From: Chloroflexota bacterium
GTDB taxonomy: Bacteria > Desulfobacterota > Desulfuromonadia > Desulfuromonadales > Geopsychrobacteraceae
Assembly (NCBI GenBank): GCA_015222355.1
Contig: JADFVC010000386.1
Location: 1 to 16,440, forward strand
Direction: 5' to 3'
Length of the DNA stretch: 16,440 nucleotides
Shown here: positions 13,470 through 16,440 of the stretch, piece by piece
How the letters are laid out: each line of letters opens with the position of its first letter
How positions within the stretch are numbered: position 1 is the stretch's first letter
Made by a program: the position numbers and the translations under genes
Notes under the pieces: model-generated
What the model was told of the DNA's origin: nothing
The model's database searches: none
The model's input: the letters and a program-made list of their open reading frames with translations, nothing else

Positions 13470-15143
13470 TCAAACAAAACCCTTGTCGATCGGTCTGATC
13501 TCTTCAATTTTTCCGCCAAATATCTCAAGCGCTGATCTCACCATCGGATGTTCTTCGGCATTCTGCTTTAACTTCTTCTGACGATCGGTCTCCTCTTGCG
13601 CCTTTGTCTGATGCAATGAAGGCGGTGCCTTCGCTTCATCTTTAACCTTTTCAACCTCAACCCGAACCGCAGCAGAATAGTACTCCGCCGCCAACTCTTC
13701 AATCGAGTGCCGCATCTCGGAATCAGTCAGAGAAAAATATCTAGCTGGCATACCAATCCGCAACCGGGGCAATTCCAGCAGCAAAAGGCTTGACTGCTCA
13801 AGTAGAGAGGCAATGCGGGGCCGACGGCGCTCCTTGACAAAATCGACCAGCCCCGCCCAACTCTTGTCACCGGCTGCAACAGGCGGAGCTTCAGACTTTT
13901 TTCCCTCTGCCTCCGACGGTGGCGGCGGCTCATCTGCCACTGGCGGACGAGAACTGGCGGCCGGAGCGGCTCCCGGTGGGCCCGGCAACCCGCCGGTCGC
14001 CAAGCGCCGTTCGAGTGCCTCCAACTTCTTCACCAAGCTGGCCACGTCGGTTCCGGGCGGCAAGCTGGCCAGTTTGACCAGCACCATCTCTAAGGTCAGC
14101 CGCGGATAGCTGGAAACCGCCAAATCAGCTTCGGTACGAATTAATGTCGACAGCAAGCGCTGCAGATCTTCCAGGTTGGCCGGTGCGGCCAAAGTCCGTA
14201 AATCCCGGAGTTCATTTTCACTGTAATCGAGCAGTTCACCTGGCTGATCGGCCACCTTAAGAACCACCAGTGCCCTCACCAGCTCAACCAGTTGCCGGCA
14301 GAACTGGCGGAAAGAGTGGCCATGCTCATCAACTTTCTGCACCAGTGCCAGAGCCTGGCGAGCGTCACGTTCCAGAATCGCTTCTATGCTGTCGAGCAGA
14401 ATCCGCCGACTGACCAGCCCGAGCAGACTCTGCAGATCCTCATCAGCGACCTGTTCACCGCAAAACGCGATCACCTGATCGAGGGTTGAAAGAGCATCAC
14501 GCATACTGCCGCCGCCACTTCGAGCAATCATCGACAAACCGACAGCGGAAATCTGCACACCCTCCTGATCGACAATAAACTTCAAACGATCCTCTAATTG
14601 GCCAAGAGCTATTTTACGAAAATCAAAGCGCTGGCAACGAGAAAGAATGGTGGCAGGAATCTTGTGCGGTTCGGTCGTGGCAAAGATGAACTTGACATGT
14701 TCCGGCGGTTCTTCAAGGGTCTTCAGCAGGGCATTGAAGGCATTGATCGAAAGCATATGCACTTCATCGATGATGAAAATCTTGTAGCGGGAGTTGGCTG
14801 GTAAATAACGGACATTTTCACGCAGTTCACGGATGTCATCGACCCCGGTATTAGAAGCACCGTCGATTTCGAAAACATCGATCCCCTGGCTGGCGGTAAT
14901 TTCGACACAGGAGGGGCAGACACCGCAAGGTTCGGTCGTCGGCCCCTCCTGACAGTTGAGCGCTTTGGCAAAAATTCTTGCAGCTGAAGTTTTGCCGACC
15001 CCGCGGGCACCGGTAAAGAGACGCGCATGGTGGACACGATCAGCAGTGATGGCATTTTTCAGGGTTTGACTGACATGCTCCTGGCCGATCAGGTCATCAA
15101 AGAGTTGCGGGCGCCATTTACGTGCCAGAACCAGATAGGACAT
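13470..15143 (-). CDS. dnaX: DNA polymerase III subunit tau (gamma by -1 frameshift)
   Basis: The 557-residue clamp-loader ATPase starts MSYLVLARKWRPQLFDDLIG. It has Walker A GARGVGKT (45-52), a zinc site Cys64, Cys73, Cys76, Cys79, Walker B IIDEVHM (124-130), the sensor stretch ATTEP (155-159) and SRC (168-170) with the arginine finger. Domain III follows, then a Pro/Ala-rich linker (about 385-425) and the tau-specific region. Codons 414-416 read GGA AAA AAG, the canonical slippery heptamer; a -1 slip gives one Val codon and a TGA at 13891-13893, so a gamma of 417 residues is predicted. GGGGAG lies 5 bases before the ATG. ybaB follows on the same transcript and the SRP RNA gene lies upstream. 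Loads the beta clamp and couples polymerase to helicase. Confidence 0.97.
   Translation of the reverse strand: MSYLVLARKWRPQLFDDLIGQEHVSQTLKNAITADRVHHARLFTGARGVGKTSAARIFAKALNCQEGPTTEPCGVCPSCVEITASQGIDVFEIDGASNTGVDDIRELRENVRYLPANSRYKIFIIDEVHMLSINAFNALLKTLEEPPEHVKFIFATTEPHKIPATILSRCQRFDFRKIALGQLEDRLKFIVDQEGVQISAVGLSMIARSGGGSMRDALSTLDQVIAFCGEQVADEDLQSLLGLVSRRILLDSIEAILERDARQALALVQKVDEHGHSFRQFCRQLVELVRALVVLKVADQPGELLDYSENELRDLRTLAAPANLEDLQRLLSTLIRTEADLAVSSYPRLTLEMVLVKLASLPPGTDVASLVKKLEALERRLATGGLPGPPGAAPAASSRPPVADEPPPPSEAEGKKSEAPPVAAGDKSWAGLVDFVKERRRPRIASLLEQSSLLLLELPRLRIGMPARYFSLTDSEMRHSIEELAAEYYSAAVRVEVEKVKDEAKAPPSLHQTKAQEETDRQKKLKQNAEEHPMVRSALEIFGGKIEEIRPIDKGFV
13849..13914 (-). promoter_or_regulatory. 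Programmed -1 frameshift signal in dnaX
   Basis: A AAA AAG (13896-13902) lies in the frame required for tandem slippage. GGAGG ends 7 bases upstream. Five bases downstream AGCTCCGCC (13882-13890) can pair with GGCGGGGCT (13849-13857), nine pairs including one G-U. The -1 frame stops at TGA 13891-13893. E. coli dnaX has the same heptamer, an SD-like stimulator and a stem-loop. Confidence 0.75.
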
Positions 15144-15188
15144 GCGATCTCCCCGAAAGCATCATGGAGTTGAACGGCCGAAATAAAA

Positions 15189-15318
15189 TTGCCGGTACAA
15201 GTGACAGCCAGGCACCCCCGCGGCACACGTCCGAAACCGTTACCGCTGCTCCCTTCCGGGCCTGACGGAGTTCACGGATGGCCGTTGCGCGGGACCTGGC
15301 TGTCACTTCTACCGGCAA
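15189..15318 (-). ncRNA. ffs: 4.5S signal recognition particle RNA, small bacterial type
   Basis: On the minus strand the apical motif GTCAGGCCCGGAAGGGAGCA contains the GGAA tetraloop side and the asymmetric loop that bind Ffh. It is flanked by long complementary arms: AAGTGACAGCCAGG near the 5' end with CCTGGCTGTCACTT near the 3' end, extended by TTGCCGGTA/TACCGGCAA. The 3' end is followed by AATTTTATTTC, a U-rich stop. A -10-like TAGAAT lies at 15330-15335; no clear -35 is seen. With Ffh the RNA directs ribosomes making membrane proteins to the membrane. Exact ends are set from the helix and may be off by a few bases. Location just upstream of dnaX is common. Confidence 0.93.
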
Positions 15319-15374
15319 CATCGACCGGAATTCTAACTATTCAACCTTACCAACTGCAGCCATAGCCATTTCGG

Positions 15375-15494
15375 GGCTGATCAAAAACGCCCAGATGCTA
15401 GGCGCCCGAAATCCTACAGCATAAGGCGTACCTCAATGGTACGTCGTTGATGTGGGATGAGGGCAACGCCGCAGATGGGCGTTTTTCATCAGCC
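15375..15494. repeat. 120-bp element with 24-bp terminal inverted repeats
   Basis: The left end at 15375-15398 (GGCTGATCAAAAACGCCCAG and four more bases) and the inverse of the right end at 15471-15494 agree at 21 of 24 positions. Inside is a perfect hairpin CGTACC-TCAAT-GGTACG (15427-15443). No ORF is supported. I recall similar GGCTGATGAAAAACGCCCAT-type repeats scattered between genes in Desulfuromonadales genomes, but cannot verify this here. It lies between the tRNA-Ser and SRP RNA genes. Confidence 0.7.
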
Positions 15495-15502
15495 TTATCA
15501 AC

Positions 15503-15592
<90 letters not shown>

Positions 15593-15603
15593 GCAAGCTG
15601 CGT

Positions 15604-15633
15604 ACCATACACTAATAAACCAAAAGCTGTAAA
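15604..15633 (-). promoter_or_regulatory. Candidate promoter of tRNA-Ser
   Basis: Minus strand TTTACA (15628-15633), 18-base spacer, TATGGT (15604-15609), about 11 bases before the mature 5' end. Confidence 0.4.
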
Positions 15634-15690
15634 GGGATTTTTCAACAGTGCTAAAGGGGTTTCTGACGAGCGTTGGAAGCAAAAAAACGG

Positions 15691-15975
15691 TCAGGAATCA
15701 GCGGGTGCGTAACGCCCGTTCACCCGATAAATAAATGCCAGAATTTCGGCCACCGCTTGGACCAGTTCCGGAGGAATCTCTTCGCCGATCGGCACCCGTC
15801 CCAGCACCTCCAGCAGGTCGGGATCCTGAACAATATCGACCCCGGCCAGCTCAGCCATCTCGATAATCTTCCGCGCAATCTGCCCCTGCCCACTGGCTGT
15901 CACCTTCGGCGAAGAACCGACCTGATGATCATATTGCAGAGCCACCGCCTGTATCGGCTGAGTCGCTTTCTTCAT
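15691..15975 (-). CDS. FlhB C-terminal-domain protein (FlhX-like export switch)
   Basis: The 94-residue protein matches only the cytoplasmic C-terminal part of FlhB/EscU-type export switches. AVALQYDHQVGSSPKVTASG corresponds to the segment just after the NPTH autocleavage site, followed by IARKIIEMAELAGVDIVQDP and PIGEEIPPELVQAVAEILAF with the typical IYR ending. The transmembrane domain and NPTH itself are absent, and no fusion is present. Stand-alone copies (FlhX in Helicobacter, FlhB2-type in others) can replace the cleaved fragment in substrate switching. The start is 3 bases after the upstream stop (TAAGGGATG), so the two genes are translationally close. A real export role is inferred. 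Confidence 0.85.
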   Translation of the reverse strand: MKKATQPIQAVALQYDHQVGSSPKVTASGQGQIARKIIEMAELAGVDIVQDPDLLEVLGRVPIGEEIPPELVQAVAEILAFIYRVNGRYAPADS

Positions 15976-15978
15976 CCC

Positions 15979-16440
15979 TTAAATCCTCGCGTCAAGCACA
16001 GCAAAGGCTTCCGGAAACAAACGTTCCAATAACTTTTGCGTCGGAGCGGAAGCATCTGCGGCAAAACTCACTCCCTGCAACGGAACAGCCTGCAACAGAT
16101 CTTTCAATTCAGCAGAACAGCCCTGAAGATATTCCATTTTCCCCTGATCTTCACAGGCCAAACGCAGATGTAATCCCTGCTTTTCATAGAGGATATCGAT
16201 GCGCATATTACCCAGTGCCGACAGTCGCAATGAGAGAGAGAGCTGTAATGGCGGTTCCGATTCCATCTCTTCCTCTGCCTCGCGCTGATTTTCCACCAGC
16301 AGATAGCCTTCCTCCAGCTCATTGAACGGTAAAGGGAGGAACTGCACCTGCTCCTCAGCCAGCTTGGCCTTGCAGAGTTGAAACATTTCCAGGCGCCGCA
16401 ACGGCTCCTCCACCTCTTGGCCCAGCTCCTTCTGCAGCGC
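15979..16440 (-). CDS. Partial gene upstream of the FlhB-like gene, possibly FliK-like
   Basis: The frame is open to the window edge, giving 153 visible residues and no start; a GTG at 16413 is probably internal. Visible features are a charged segment with many Glu (REAEEEMESEPP), a beta-rich stretch LQLSLSLRLSALGNMRIDIL followed by YEKQGLHLRLACEDQG, and a Leu-rich helix LKDLLQAVPLQGVSF. The alternation of an amphipathic sheet and a short helix resembles the C-terminal domain of flagellar hook-length control proteins (FliK/Flg_hook). The pairing with an FlhB-type switch, FliK's partner, supports this, but the identity is inferred and the N-terminus is needed. Confidence 0.55.
   Translation of the reverse strand, partial: ALQKELGQEVEEPLRRLEMFQLCKAKLAEEQVQFLPLPFNELEEGYLLVENQREAEEEMESEPPLQLSLSLRLSALGNMRIDILYEKQGLHLRLACEDQGKMEYLQGCSAELKDLLQAVPLQGVSFAADASAPTQKLLERLFPEAFAVLDARI

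Overview
The window reads as a chromosomal segment of a Gram-negative anaerobe of the Desulfuromonadales/Geobacter type. The inference rests on the block dnaX, ybaB, recR and a single-chain pyruvate:ferredoxin oxidoreductase, which I recall in the same order in Geobacter relatives, on decayed IS200/RAYT-type and IS1595-type transposase pieces, and on the general protein style. The species cannot be named from the sequence.

There are two parts. Bases 1 to about 3800 are an accessory region. It holds a small secreted Lys/Gly-tailed protein, remnants of one IS1595 transposase and two Y1/RAYT transposases, an AT-rich DUF1353 gene, a frameshifted UPF0158 gene, an intact CoA-binding protein gene, a heptamer tandem repeat and a stretch of nested palindromes. 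Two of the broken genes carry the same kind of lesion: a 5-bp tandem duplication.

Bases 3830 to 16440 are a core region coded almost wholly on the minus strand. In transcription order: a partial gene that may be FliK-like, a stand-alone FlhB C-terminal domain protein, tRNA-Ser(GGA), a palindromic repeat element, the 4.5S SRP RNA, dnaX, ybaB, a terminator, recR, nifJ/por, a terminator, an AlaA-like aminotransferase with its own leader, a candidate small RNA, transketolase and a hotdog thioesterase.

The regulatory DNA holds the most interesting material. (1) The aminotransferase is preceded by what looks like a complete transcription attenuator: a promoter, a 28-codon leader ORF with eight Ala codons (all GCA or GCG), an 8-bp antiterminator pairing, and a perfect 10-bp terminator with a U-tract. 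It suggests alanine-responsive control, which I do not know to be described. (2) dnaX has the A AAA AAG slippery heptamer in the correct frame, with an upstream SD-like element, a -1 stop two codons later and a downstream stem, so tau and gamma are probably both made. (3) recR-nifJ has a TGGT-N3-ACCA operator at the predicted start site and a second palindrome upstream of the -35. (4) Upstream of tkt is a candidate RNA of about 130 nt with a promoter, three hairpins, a terminator and a stretch identical to the 16S rRNA 3' tail.

Metabolically, PFOR interconverts acetyl-CoA and pyruvate, the aminotransferase probably turns pyruvate into alanine, and transketolase serves the non-oxidative pentose phosphate pathway. 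DnaX, YbaB and RecR are a replication/repair set. All assignments come from reading motifs; no database search was run.
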